From: Hydractinia symbiolongicarpus | Lineage: Eukaryota > Cnidaria > Hydrozoa > Anthoathecata > Hydractiniidae | Direction of reading: 5' to 3' | DNA length: 64,000 bases | Assembly: GCF_029227915.1 (NCBI RefSeq) | Contig: NC_079889.1 | Location: 930,001-994,000 of the forward strand | In this document: positions 37,952 to 50,580 of the stretch, piece by piece | Layout of the letters: every line of letters starts with the position of its first letter | Position numbering within the stretch: the first letter of the stretch is position 1 | Made by a program: the position numbers and the translations under genes | Notes under the pieces: generated by a model | What the model saw: only the letters and a program-made list of their open reading frames with translations | Databases searched by the model: none | What the model was told of the DNA's origin: nothing

Positions 37952-39639
37952 GACCATCATGAAAATAGATGATTTGAGCAAAACTAGAATTGTCACAGCA
38001 GATGAAGTTTAAAGGTAATAAAATCCAATTTTGAATTTGAAAAAAAAAAAAGTTTTGTCTCCAGGTCAACAAAATAATTAGCAGGCTTAAAAAACGTTTT
38101 AAGTTTTCACAAGTAAAAATACATCTGGAATTACAGGTAGGCTTAAGAGAAAACTAACAGGCCTTCGGTTGTAATGCGACTATTCTCGAAATTCTATCCA
38201 GAAAGGTTATACTATTTCTTTTGTTCACGACAACACCAAAATTTCAAAATTGATCATTAGGTGGTACAAGAGCATCTTGATACAGGTGGAGTTAAAGAAG
38301 TGTCTTCTACACCACATGTTGAAAACTGTGTTCAGCCAGATGGGATTTGATTTATGTAAACCAGAACACTTAGAGAGAGAAAGCAAAGCGTGAGAGTCGG
38401 AAAAAAAGAAATGGTGTTCGCAAGGCTACATGTTTAGATTTTTTACATAAATATTTTAGAATAACAATAAGAATTCTTAGGGTTTTCATGGGTTATAGCA
38501 GAAAAAGAAAAATCCTTTACTTTAAAAATACAAAACATTGGTTAAAAATCCGATTGGAGGGTATTAAAAGCTATAAAATACTCACTAGGGTCTTTGAAAA
38601 GCATTTTAATTGAACAAAAAATTTTATGGAAAAAGGATAATTACACAGCATCAAAACATTGTAAAACAGGAAGGCGAAAAAAAACATCTTTAAATTAATG
38701 CTGAAAATAACTCTTATATATCTGGAAAACACAGAATTTATCGACCTGTAAATTGTGTTCCAAGGGAATATTTGAGATTTGCTGACACTTTCAGTCGTCT
38801 GATAAAACCCGATGAATCTTTTTTCAAGCTCACCATTATCTAATGGTAATCCACATTTGGCTAACAAGTTCTCAAACCTTATGAAAATCGCGAACATAGG
38901 TGCTTTAAAAGCCACCTATTCTCAAAAATTCTGTTTGTTAATGCTTTTATTTTCGTTATTTTAGTCAATTAAATGCCTGTGCTTCATCTGTAAGTTTCTT
39001 TAGAAATTCTATGTAGAGAGTTACTACTGAAGGCCAAGAAAAAGTTGGTTAAAAGTTTTTTAGCTTTAGAAAAATTTGTGCCACAATATCTTTGGACTGT
39101 CAGTTTGGATTGAAAAGAATTTTTTTATACATCTTTCTCTTTAAATTTATAACTGTCAATCAATCATGTCAACCAATCAATTATCAGTCATTCAAAGTAG
39201 CTTCTAATGTCGTGTCGACACGCGTGTTTATAAGGAATGTATGTAGAAAAACAATTTTGGCAAATATTTATTTAGCTGTAAAAACATAACGTTGATCCTG
39301 TGATATAGCGTTAAATGATTTAGGATATTGTGCATAAAATTTGAATTTTCATGGAATGTCAACTTGTTTTAGTGGGTACACAGTATTTCTTGAGACAAGG
39401 TTGCAAAGAAACACACTTATTCCGAAAAACATGTAAATGATGTTATAGTATATTAAAATATTCGTTTAAAAGGAGGTTTAATTTTTTGGTAAATTTTGGT
39501 TAAAAGCAATGCTTCGCAACAGCTTTTTGTATTCACAAAGACAAAATTGGCACTTCTTTTTATCGCTACTGCTAAGTTGCGGTAACATGTGGTTTTGACG
39601 AATTATATTTATTTCATTATGGCTCATTTGAAATAAACT

Positions 39640-39723
39640 TTAAGGGGCTACGCAACGGCCGTTGGTTTTCGACTTTAGTGACTGAAAGTCAAGGTTATGG
39701 GGGGGGGAGGGGGGGGGGGGGGG
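39640..39723 (+). mobile_element. 5' end of the TTAA MITE, truncated at a poly-G tract
   Basis: TTAAGGGGCTACGCAACGGC and the next 30 bp match the left end of the 46628 element. The match breaks off at a G-rich tract (about 39699-39723) that is likely assembly-sensitive and could form a G-quadruplex. Confidence 0.6.
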
Positions 39724-40331
39724 TATCAACTTGTTTTTTCGCAGAGGTAAGCTTTAACCCTTTTATAGTTTTTGTGAGCTACTTCACTGAAATATTTGAG
39801 TCGTTCCCACAATTTTTTGATATCTTATGAAAATATTATGTTTATAAGGTAAGTTTTTTAAATTAACGATATAATCTTCAATTATCTGCACAACATTTGG
39901 CGACTCATTACATGAATTAAATTGATTGCCAGAAACTTTAAATTAGCATATCACAATTTGCTCTTAAACAATCAAACTAACTTCCTACAGGCAAGTTTGA
40001 AGGTGAGTTCGTTCTCTTGGAATGCGGCACCTTAAGAAAATGTATCTTCTTGTCTTTTACACCTCCGTAAATGAACGCATTTGTTTCAGAATACTCCAAT
40101 ATCTCATTTCTGCAGGAAACTCTCCTTTAATTTACAAAATACACATGTTTTCGAAAGGCACTCCACAAAAACGAGACGTGTGTTGAAATGTGTCGCACAG
40201 CCTTTGGTTGCAGGCAGTGATTTTTTCTTTGATTTGACAATGATTAGCTATAACTCGAATCAAGCAAGGTATGTTTTACAAGATTATTTAAATGTTTTGT
40301 CTTTAACTCGTTTAATTTTTAATCAAAAATA

Positions 40332-40368
40332 AAACAAACAAACAAACAAACAAAACAAACAAACAAAA
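40332..40368. repeat. (AAAC)n microsatellite
   Basis: Eight or so AAAC repeats with one interruption, in intergenic DNA. Confidence 0.9.
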
Positions 40369-40663
40369 AAGTAGCTACACTTGATTAATATGCATTTGGT
40401 CTTGTAAACAATGCAATATAAAATATGGCCACTTGAAAACAGTATACTCGAAACCGGAATTTAATTTAAGGGACAGATTGTCGATGATGCAATAAACAAA
40501 ATAAATGTCCTGCTTTTGATTTAAAAAATTTCGTTTATTCGGGGAAGTCGTATATATATCTGATGTGTAAATGGCTAATTAACGCACATGATGATTTTGA
40601 GAGTGCTTTCCGCACTTTGTGCTTGAAGATGCAAAAAATAAAACAATTTTTTTGCTGGTGATA

Positions 40664-40773
40664 TCTATACTATAATGCCGGTATACGTCTGTCCGTCCGT
40701 CTGTCTGTCACGCAAAATGGTAGCTTAGCTGCGACGAGCGAACCCGTGGATTTTTCCACGGGCTAACGACTAG
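40664..40773 (+). mobile_element. Non-autonomous Helitron, clean copy
   Basis: 110 bp. 5' TCTATACTATAATGCCGGTA, 3' perfect 20-nt palindrome CCCGTGGATTTTTCCACGGG, 7-nt spacer, CTAG. Inserted between A (40663) and T (40774). One of the best-preserved copies here. Confidence 0.9.
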
Positions 40774-42838
40774 TTCAACCATATTGGTGTGTTTTGATAT
40801 TAAAGAGAAAAATATCAGCCTCGATGTAGTACATTTTTTTTATAACCAATCAAGTTATTAAAGGATAAAAATGAAATTTAGATAAAAAACTAAGGAAATT
40901 TTAATAAGTTAAAAGTTATGATAATCTGAAAGAAAAACTGCTAAACAGTTCTTAAAAGCGAAAAGCTGAGATCTAAATAATACGCTTAGCAACGTCTTAG
41001 CAACGTTGCAGCTGAAATCAAAATGTTGCTTTAACATCTAAGGCCAAAATTTGATATGAAGTTGCTTATATAAAGTGTGGCAAAAAAATAATGGATTGGT
41101 GGAATTGTGTGTGTTGCAAATTCAGCTACATGTAACGAACCCTTTTGTATCATATTCTGAACTACTATCCATAAACATTGGATGGTCTTTTTCTGAACGC
41201 TGTTTTATTTCTTATCTTGTTTTTAAAGACACAGATGAAAAGATGATTTAAGTTTCTTTAAAAAAAAAATATGCCAAGATAGATGTATCTTCATTTGAAT
41301 ACAATGTTGATATTTTGTTGGGAATTACCTATAATTTACATTCTATCTGCTTGCTTTCTCTTTCAAATTGAATAACTTATAACTTAACGACTTCCAAAGT
41401 TCAACACGCTACAAAGTCATGCAATTTGAGTTTATTGAACATGCTACCAAGATATTATCTCAAAGACAAAACCTCGCGTTATATTTATCATGCAATGTGC
41501 TTTTATATTTTATGGATTAGAATGTATAAGGAAGATCTCAGGATTTGAATGGTACGCTTTAAAACTTCCAAAAAATTTTCCGCGGAACGGTACGAAAAGC
41601 TTCTGAACATGCGTACTTAGAATGGTTACATCACGTGAGTGGAAAATTTACGTAGAACGGAATTAACTTTTTATTTGAGTTCTATGCGGAAACGACAGGT
41701 AGAAAATTAGTTAGCCAACAGATTATTTTATTCTGTGAGAATTGCGGAAAGTACTTTTACTTTCTGTATTGATATGTGCGCAATAATATGAAGTAGAAAT
41801 CGCTAGCAGAAAATTTTCTGTTCTGTTCTTGTCCGTTTCTTGCGGTAAAAATCAGCCTTTAACCGCTCCACTGTAGCTACACCTTTTGAACATGTTAGTT
41901 TTACGTTTTTTTAATATATTCATATCCTTATGTACTAGAAAACCGAGAGTACAACGTGAACATATTATAGCCTTTCCAGTATTTACTCTTTACCTTGTGA
42001 TTTTTGTGCTTACTTATCCCATGTAACATTTGTTATGTTTGCATTGTTACGTCGGCAAAAACACGATGATATCACATTAGTTGGTTGTTGTTGTATTGAG
42101 ATTAACAAAGCAGAAAACTGATTTGTTGAGAGTAAAGAATTCCAAAATACTTTTGACATTTTCCTCTCTTCGGCACCACTATTTCATGTGTATCTATTAT
42201 ATCTGTAACCACTTGTCATTTCATCCTTCATGTGTTGACTACGTGACGCTTGTACACAGTGAAGAAGTTGCAAGCAAATTTTAAAGAAATCCGTTTGCCA
42301 GCCTTTTTGCGAACTCTGCTCCGGGAAAAGTTGTCGCGTTATATTCACATACATGTAAAATATTACACAAGTTAAAAAAAGGTTCAATCTTGGATATAGC
42401 ATGCTAATGCGGATAAAAAATTAACATAAAATCATGTAAAAAAACTGATGTTTAAGTAACAGTGCTATAGCGTCAAGTTCTAAAAGTTGCTAGACTCGAA
42501 TAAGGAAACAAAATAATTTATTTTGTCTACGCCGTCGCACCAGTTGATAAGTGGTTTAACTTGCAGACTTTTGTTAGATAAAACATAAAAATATATTTTT
42601 GATCATTTGAATACTAACGAACGAATTTGCCGTTGACAATTCCTTTTTCTTGTTAGTAAAATCTTCCTTATGTGCAGCACTGTAAAAGTGTCGTTATTAC
42701 AGGTCGAGAAAGAATCATATAACAAGTCAAAAAGTATAGATTTGTAAACAAAGTCAAACAATCAAAAACTAGTGAAAAATGCACGACAATTCAGTCGCTA
42801 TGTCATCTTTGGTTTGCAGACAGACACGGAGTAATAGA

Positions 42839-42990
42839 CTAGTCGGTTGCCCCTAAATAAATCAACGGGTTCGCTTGTCTTTTGTAACCGCAGAACCGAG
42901 ACACAACAAATGCGATACATTTCATGTGTTTCGCTACTGCGGGTACAGTTTTGGGTAACACAGACAGACAGGTGTATATGATTCATGTGA
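42839..42990 (-). mobile_element. Degenerate Helitron copy
   Basis: CTAGTCGGTTGCCC..CAACGGGTTCGC matches the 3' end with a decayed hairpin, and ACAGACAGACAGG marks the region near the 5' end. The exact left terminus is lost. To its left, 42820-42838 (GCAGACAGACACGGAGTAAT) looks like the 5' end of another copy abutting it. Confidence 0.5.
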
Positions 42991-44128
42991 AATATGCTTA
43001 AGGTCAATTTTTTGACATATTGAGTAGCACTTGATACTGATTCTGCTTTCAAATAGAACGTTACGCAAGAAACCAATTGTAAACTGGCTTTGCGTAGCTA
43101 TGATAACTTCTCGTATAATTAATAATATTTCTAACTAGCTACTTACGCATCTAGCTACTAAAAAGGTAATCTTTTTTGTGTGTTTCTGTTGTGCTACACC
43201 GTCGCTTGTAGTAATTGTGACCCGAATAGATGGATCACAGCGCAATACGATCATAGCATTTTTAAAAAGCTGGACAAGAATAACATACCTTGCTTAAAAT
43301 CTCTTTCTCTCAATCCGTTCAGTCCGCACCTTAATACTTTAGCATAAAAAACAACTGATTTCGGTCCTCTTTTTATACCCTTCGAGCAATTTCTTCTACG
43401 TCATAAAAATTCTAACAATTTCGCTGAAATTTATTTTTTAATTGTCGATGAAACGCAAAACAATTTCATGCTTAGTCATGTGACTTTCTGTCCTGAATAC
43501 GATTGGATTTGAGGAGATCAACATGATTGGTTTAAAACAGTTACGCTGGCATCGTTAGTTACATATCTATTTATATAAAAATATAGAAACTATATGAGTG
43601 ACGCATAAACAAGATTCTAGAAATTGGATAATATTCAATTTTTTAAACGAAATAATTAGGGCTTACGTCAGAATGAAGCTTTAAAAAAAAATGATTTTGG
43701 CCTGAAATTCTTACAAAAATGCTTTTTTGAGCGTAACTTGATGACGTTATATGGTGAATTCCTTTGGGAAATTATTTTCTTAAAACGGCTGAATTTACAC
43801 TGACGAAACGTCAACGCTTTTGTGAATACACGAGGTCTGACACAGCTGATTTTAGTATGAAACGCCAACGTGGTTTTATATTGTTTGCATTAGCATATGT
43901 TGCACGAAAAGAGCAACATCAATTATTACAAGTTCCTGTAAGTTCTTGTGATGGGAGAACAGTTGTCTTTAAAGCACCCTCTTTGCTAGTATTTAAAGCA
44001 AAATGCGATTCTGACAACATTCAAAACTTCTTATAAAGACGTGCACACAACTAGAAAAAAATAATGACATGCTGCGTGTTTATGTAAGAATCCTTGTTAG
44101 AAGAATCACAAAGCTTTAGAATAGCCAA

Positions 44129-44322
44129 ATCTCTATAATAATAGCCGTCGTCTGTCTGTGTGTCCGCAAAAATGGCGTCCCGTAACGGTAACACGGAATT
44201 TTTAAAATGCGCACGAATATCAAATGGGATATATTTTTATCCACTTTGTGCGATGGGTAAATTTAAAGGACGAGCGAACGCAAAGGGCGACCGCGTGGAT
44301 TTTTCCACGGGTTAACGACTAG
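44129..44322 (+). mobile_element. Helitron unit A of a three-unit tandem array
   Basis: Starts TCTCTATAATAATAGCCGTC and ends CGTGGATTTTTCCACGG..CTAG. 194 bp of the TCTCT subfamily, also seen at 36718 and 58712. Confidence 0.85.
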
Positions 44323-44394
44323 TCTATATTATAATACCTGCATACGTTAGAAGGAGGGGCGAACCCGTAGATTTTTCCACGGGTGAACGACTTG
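44323..44394 (+). mobile_element. Minimal 72-bp Helitron unit B
   Basis: Begins TCTATATTATAATACCTGCA right after unit A's CTAG. It carries almost nothing but the 5' end, a 10-bp link and the 3' hairpin. The last four bases are CTTG instead of CTAG. Confidence 0.85.
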
Positions 44395-44466
44395 TCTATA
44401 TTATAATACCTGCATACGTTAGAAGGACGGGCGAACCCGTGGATTTTACCATAGGTCACCGACTAG
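44395..44466 (+). mobile_element. Minimal 72-bp Helitron unit C
   Basis: Second 72-bp unit, nearly identical to unit B and directly abutting it; ends CTAG then T. Its hairpin has decayed (CCCGTGG..CCATAGG). Confidence 0.85.
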
Positions 44467-45089
44467 TATTTAATATTTCTATTTATTGGCGATAGATACA
44501 ACTGATCTAACCGTACATATGCCATTCGTATATTTAAAGGTAGAGCGCCTTCAGGATTGGTTCATAACGCTGTGCCTTGCAGATGCTTTGATGAAAGCTA
44601 AAAGCTACACTTTAAGATCACAAAGAAAGTAATGGTTTTTTTAAAAATCTGAAAAGTTTCATTCGCGAAAATTTATTCTTGCAAAATCGCAAAATATGTT
44701 ATATTTCTCCATTTGCAAACATTTTATGACTCAAATTTCCTGGTCGCGATCATCATTAAAACAAAAAACAACAGTTATCTTATCTCTAAAACATATTACC
44801 TTTTAGTCCGATAAAGGTTCAATTGAGTTTTTTAATCGACGAAACCTCATCAAAAGTTGTGTTATCAATTCCAATCGCGAAAGCTTATTTTTTTTTAAAA
44901 AAAAATTATTTGTGTTGTTGAGGAGGGTGACTTTTTTTTGTAAAGGAATGTTACATCTCGGGTGCTTTTTGAATTAAGGAGCGAAAGTAAACTTAACTCG
45001 AGTTATGACACTTTTTGTGATGAAGGAAGTGAATAATTTCGCACTAAACTTTGATGGGAAATATCTCTACAAGTAAAAACATTCAAAGT

Positions 45090-45203
45090 GTGAGTAAAGA
45101 GAAGAAGTGGTGTGTATTAAAAATCGTAAAACTAAAAATTAACCACCAATCAATTTTAGTTTACGATTTTTAATACATAACACTTCTTTCTTTTACGCAC
45201 ACC
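45090..45203. repeat. Foldback element with arms of about 50 bp
   Basis: GTGAGTAAAGAGAAGAAGTG..TATTAAAAATCGTAAAACTA at the left pairs with TAGTTTACGATTTTTAATA..CACTTCTTTCTTTTACGCAC at the right across a loop of about 11 bp. Likely a palindromic MITE. Would form a long hairpin if transcribed. Confidence 0.8.
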
Positions 45204-46627
45204 TTAAACTTTTTTCCGCTCCCTTTGATAAAAGTTGATCCTTCGCACTATTTTTTGTTAATCATCTGGGAAAGTTAAATACAAAATTTACCAAAAGTTT
45301 TTTTTATATCTCTTGAAGGCTTTATATGCCTACAAATGCATAAAAATAGCTTTAACCTAAAGGTGTTAGTTCTGTTAATACATTTTGTAAGGAGTGAGAT
45401 CTAAGTTAAATAAAATGTACTCGACTGTCCCGCCTGAGCTATACCACAAAAATCGTCACAGAAAACTTACAAAGCAGTTCTTAAAAATTTAATTTTTTTG
45501 TTTCTAATTCGAATTTTTTTGTGGGGAAACCAGGTTGAATGGAACAATACAGTTTCTAATAAAATATAAGTATTATTCTCTACTTAAATCAGACATATTT
45601 TTAGTGAACTTAGACAAGTAAATATCCCACCGCGTCATAACTTCAGTGTTTATTTACCTGTCACAACGTATTTCAACATATGGTCAGCATTGAACTCTAA
45701 AGATTCGTAACTCTTTGTAACCTTTGCATATGCGATAAGGGTGTCGTAAATCGGGCGAAATTTGTAACCCGAAAGTAAATTGCCATAAACAAAATTTTTT
45801 GACATTTACAAATCCCAAAAATTTATATTTAAATATTTATATTTAAATTATATACCGTTATATATGTACTGAGGCCAATTTACATTAAAAAAAGAGTAAT
45901 TTCGCCAGAGATAATGTTTTAAAACCTTTTTTTTTCAAGCGAAGCAACCTCGAAATATATTTTCCACAAAACACAATTTTTTCCCACGAAAATTAATTCC
46001 TTAGAGTAGTTAGAAACAAAAAATCTGTTTACTTCCTTGTTTCTTTTCGTATTTTATTGTTATCTTTTGATCGATCCTCCTATGATTTCCATGTATAGTC
46101 ATGTGGATAATACACAGAATGTCACAAGTCCACAATCTACTCGTGAGACCACTCATGACAACTATTGTCACTTCTCCAAAGTCTTTTTACGCCTTTTGAT
46201 TGACACCTTTGATTTATTAACTTCGCCGAACTGTTCTGAGAAGCACAAAATAATTGTGTTGTTCTGCGAATCATAGTATTATTCAAGTTTTGTTATTTTG
46301 ACGTTTAGCAAACACCTGATAATCTCCTAAAGTAAGTTTTATCGCTGAGAATGTGGCATACATTGTCAATAAAAATTAATAAAAATAACATTAGAGTTAC
46401 ATAAACAAAAAAAAAACGAACAATAAAAATGACGTTGAAATGACTCATAAAGAAATGTCATATGGTTTAGACTTTAAAGAACGTAAATAAAATTATTCTG
46501 GGAAAAGTCACAAAAAATGTTACAAAATGATGCTTAGGGATTTATAAAAGAATAGTATTCACTTCATGTTCATGGAGTTACGAAAAAGCAGCGTTTGTCT
46601 TCGACACAAATTTAAAATTTGCTTTAA

Positions 46628-46950
46628 AGGGGCTACGGAACGGCTGTTGATTTTCGACTTTAGTGACTTACACGAAAGTCGAGCTGGAGGCGGCGAAAAA
46701 CAAAAATGGCTATTTTTCCGGCATGTATGTAATTTACAGACTCGAACATATAGATATATCTAGAACTTTTATGTTCTCCAGCCTTGCTCATGTGTTTTCA
46801 TTCAGAATGAGACTTGCTGAAATATTTCTTAACATACTTTTCGAAAAAAAATATTGAACCACTGTTTATTGCGCAAAACAGGTTTGCCGGATTTTTAAAA
46901 TGTGCGCGGGATTTGCGGAACGTGAGTATTTTAACCGGTTCGTAGCCCCT
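46628..46950 (+). mobile_element. 323-bp TTAA-target MITE, copy 1
   Basis: Ends AGGGGCTACG..CGTAGCCCCT as inverted repeats, flanked on both sides by TTAA (46624-46627 and 46951-46954). TTAA duplications are typical of piggyBac and Kolobok elements. No transposase; open frames inside are incidental. Confidence 0.85.
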
Positions 46951-48410
46951 TTAAAGCGGCATAAAGGAACGAGTATTCGCTGCAAAGAGAAAATGTAAAT
47001 CAATACAAAATGACGTCGCAGCAAAAGGGTTTTCGAATTCAAGGTAGTTTGCCTTAAAGTCTCTTTAGTTGCAAGATTAAACGTAATGATGGAAGTTGGG
47101 CGTCCTAACAATGTAGTCATTATATACGTATTTTTTAAATGTCCCCTAAAAGGGAACAAATGTAAAGGCTAATCCAAAACAAGAAGGGCACATCTTTAAT
47201 ATCAGCAAAATATAGTCTTGAATTTGGTGGATTTTCATTAAAAGAAAGAAATATTACTAAATTTTAAATTATTATAAATTTTTGGTTCACGACAAGTCGA
47301 AGTTTATCTTTGCAATTATGTTCTGCTGAAACAGCCTTGTTCTGATAACTTCGGCTAAACAAAAAAACAAACCAAAATTTAACTCGTCAAAGCAAGTTGG
47401 ATTCTCAATTCAATAATGAATACTGACTCATAAAACAGATTCTTGCTGGCAAGAGATAACAACAAAAAAAGTTGATACCATACCATATGTCTTTCTCTTT
47501 CCTTTCATTATTCATATTTATTGTTATTTACTTGTCGTTCATTGTTATGGTCCCCTATTTCGTCCATAATAACATTCTCATTTCTGTTTGTTACTCATTT
47601 CTATTCTCGGAAGAGATTCTTCCTGCAATGCTCCCACCAAACGGAAATAATCGATCAATAAAACACAAAGAAAAAAAGCAGTACCATATCTACTGTTTAA
47701 ACACTAAATTAAATAAAAATCTACTTATTCAGACTACCGCACATATGAGAAACAATTTTTTAAAAAAATATCTGCGTTTTTCATTCATCGTGCATATTTA
47801 TCACTTTTGTTCTGTCCTATTTGCGTCAATGATGTCCCATTTTTTCGGACTACTTTTATTTGAATATAGTGGACGGAAACAAACGGTAATCCAAATATTG
47901 CACAATGTAACATAATCGCCCATAGGTTAACAGAATGCAAAGTATGGAAATTTTAAATGAATAAACATATTGTGGAAGCACTTATTGTAATTGACGCCAG
48001 CCTATTACGCGGGCTGCACATAGACGAGAAATGAATGTTGGTTCAACATAATTCCACAGGAAATATGCAGCAAAAAAATGAATTTAAATTGTTGTTTTTT
48101 ATTTTCAAAAATTTACTGAAGTCAGTTTCAAACATAACAAGAAGCCCTGGGGGCTCTAAGAATTTCCGCTCGCTACTAAAATATTTGATGACAACAATTC
48201 GTTGTGTTATCGTGCCAAACATTCGAAGAGGTTTGGTGCATGAAGCTTTGAAGATAAAGCACACAAGTGACATTATATCTTACAACAAACGCAAACAAAA
48301 CGAAACGTGTCATAATAAACTCACATTTTAAAAGAAATTGCTAACAAAAAATACAGCCTATCATTCATGGTTGAAAGTCTTTCGATTGAAACGTTTATGG
48401 TCTTAAACGG
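46951..48410. other. Intergenic, no gene recognised
   Basis: AT-rich. The longest open frame (47472-47915, +) is Phe/Ile/Leu-rich low-complexity translation of a T-rich stretch and is not convincing as a gene. Confidence 0.5.
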
Positions 48411-49290
48411 CATTTAGTTGACAAAAAATCAAAATTTTGATGTCACCATCATGTTCAGCATACTTTTTTATTAAAGGGGCTACGAACCGGTTAAAATGCT
48501 CATATTCCGTATATCCCGCGCACATATTAAAAATCCGGCAATCGCGTTTTGCGCAATGAACAGACCAGCGTACTTTGCTCGCTGTTAAATATTTTTTTCC
48601 AAAAAGTATATTACAAAGAAATATTTCAGCAAGACCCATTCCGGATGAATATATGACCAAGGCTGGAGAAGATAAAAGTTCTAGATATATCTATATGTTC
48701 GAGTCTGTAAATTACGTACATGCCGAAAAAATAGCCATTTTTTATTTCGCCGCCTTCGACTTTCGTGTAAGTCACTAAAGTCGAAAACCAACAGCCGTTC
48801 CTTAGCCCCTTTAACTGTGCCAATTTTCGTCGAAAATAAAGTAGTTTAAATTTTTGGATAAATTTTGGCACAAAAGACAGCTAGGTGGCAAAAATCAAAC
48901 TTTTGTATCACCATAATTTTCAGCATAATTTATTTGTTGCCAAATTTAACAGAAAATGAAGTCGTTTTGATTTTTGGACCAATATTGGCCTAAAATGACA
49001 TTTAAGGTGGCAAAAAACCAAAACTTTGATATCACCATCATGTTCAGCATACCTTTTTTGTTAACTGTGCCAAATTTTGTCGAAGATAAAGTAGTTTTAA
49101 TTTTTGCACCAATTTTGGCTTAAAATGACATTTCAGGTAACAAAAAATCAAAATTTTGATGTCACCATCATGTTTAATATACTTTATTAAGTTAACTGCG
49201 CCAAATTTTGTTGAAAATAAAGCAATTCTCATTTTTGGACCAATTTTAGCCTAAAATGACATTTAGGTGACAGAAATCAAAATTACCTGA
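48411..49290. repeat. Tandem repeat of about 120-125 bp, interrupted by a MITE
   Basis: Four and a half diverged units built of GTTAACTGTGCCAAATTTTG, then AATTTTTGGACCAATTTTGG, then TGTCACCATCATGTTCAGCA. Units start near 48811, 48937, 49061 and 49190. The first partial unit (48411-48474) is separated from the rest by the MITE insertion. Confidence 0.85.
48475..48810 (-). mobile_element. 336-bp TTAA-target MITE, copy 2, inside the tandem array
   Basis: Reverse-orientation relative of the 46628 element with the same AGGGGCTA ends. It is flanked by TTAA at 48471-48474 and 48811-48814. The host repeat unit contains a single TTAA at the same point in its intact copies, so the insertion and duplication can be read directly. 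Confidence 0.9.
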
Positions 49291-50580
49291 ATTGGCCTGA
49301 AAGGTCATTTAGATAACTTTCCAGTACTTCTTAGGCACTTTGGGTACGAAGTTTAAATCCGTGACGTTGCAATTGACCATTTGGGACAGGGTCAATTAGC
49401 TAGTCGGTTAGCAGTTGGAAACCAATACTAACTTTCTCTCAGAGAAACGTGAAATGTCAGGGTCAATTTTTTCTCAAAAAATGCTCCAAAAGAAAAAAAC
49501 GACGGTTTTAAAGAATTTCCTACGCATTCGAGCGCGGAAATTTAATGATGCAAAGGAAATGCATGTCACAATTCTATATATTAAATACATTGAGCTTTAA
49601 TTTATGACAAGGGTATTTCTGTGCTAGAATCACGCAATTTAACCTCAAAGTTCTCTTGCCAATGAATGTTGAACATAGCGCTTTAGATCTTAAGTTACTT
49701 TGGTAGATCTGAACTCTTAAAAGAAGCAATAATTACTGATTACTAGAATTACCGGTTTTCGCGGGAATGGTGGACTTTGGCGTGAACTCTTTTGCATATC
49801 AGACGTGTTCAAGTGCACGTTTTTAGCACTACTTGTCTTGTGCGCGGACGGTGCACAAGAAAGCAGACGCAACTATGCGAACACAGGAAGGCGTGAAATA
49901 CAGTACATCGGTCGGTCTAGTACAGTAAGATGATGACGTTTCATAGCTTAAATACGACCAGAAAAAATACAAAGATACAAAAAGATAAACACAACATAAA
50001 TAAATACAAATATAGCCTGTGTCGATAGACACACTATTACACGTACAAAATAAAACATGAAACACTAACTATTGCGTCGTTTACTGCGCTTGCTTTACGT
50101 TAAGATTTCAACCAAGAACTACGATATTTTCAATTCTCACTTTTACCACACGCTTGTCCTATTCGTACGCAGATTCGAAGCAATGTAAAAAGTGCGCGCA
50201 AAAGCTATAAAACCCAATTAAAATTAATTTGACGTGACGGGTCTCCATCTCCGAGACGGATCTTCATCGTTTATGTTCAAAACACTCCCCACCAGTGAGT
50301 ACTCGTCTACGAACGATTGTCCATCTAGTAGCGCTTTATTTGATATAATTGACGTCGGACTCGTTAAACATGTACCTCGTTTATGTACGTCGTGTATGTA
50401 CGTCATTCCGGTTCTTTATCATCGCTTTGCAATAGCGTTTGCCCAAGATTTATCATCGAATTTTACAACGTCGTTGTTGTTTCTTCACGAATTATGTACA
50501 CCTATAAAGAACACAATTCACCGTCGTATGCAAAGCATAGTTCAGGTGACATTTTCATTTAGCACTGCGTTCCAGTAACG
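49291..50580. other. Spacer left of the Bel/Pao remnant, no gene recognised
   Basis: Its right part would correspond to the 3' end of the Bel/Pao element and could include its LTR. No matching second LTR was found in the window, so no boundary is claimed. Confidence 0.4.

Larger units (their letters stand above)
36978..46627. other. Left part of the spacer between the two NOS genes
   Basis: About 9.6 kb with no exon belonging to a recognised gene. It contains the Helitron copies, truncated MITE and foldback element listed separately. Open frames such as 38571-38915 (-), 43764-44036 (+) and 42798-43076 (-) have no recognisable family and most have no ATG start. If the NOS pair shares control elements they would lie here or in the right part of the spacer. 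Confidence 0.5.

Noticed and set aside
47472-47915. 147-codon plus-strand open frame
   Set aside because: Hydrophobic translation of T-rich DNA without a conserved motif or splice context.
49400-49420. Another Helitron 3' end (CTAGTCGGTTAGC)
   Set aside because: Only 13 bp match, with no hairpin and no 5' end. Could be chance or a very old remnant.
49740-50580. LTR of the Bel/Pao remnant
   Set aside because: No second LTR copy exists in the window and no TG...CA boundary could be confirmed.
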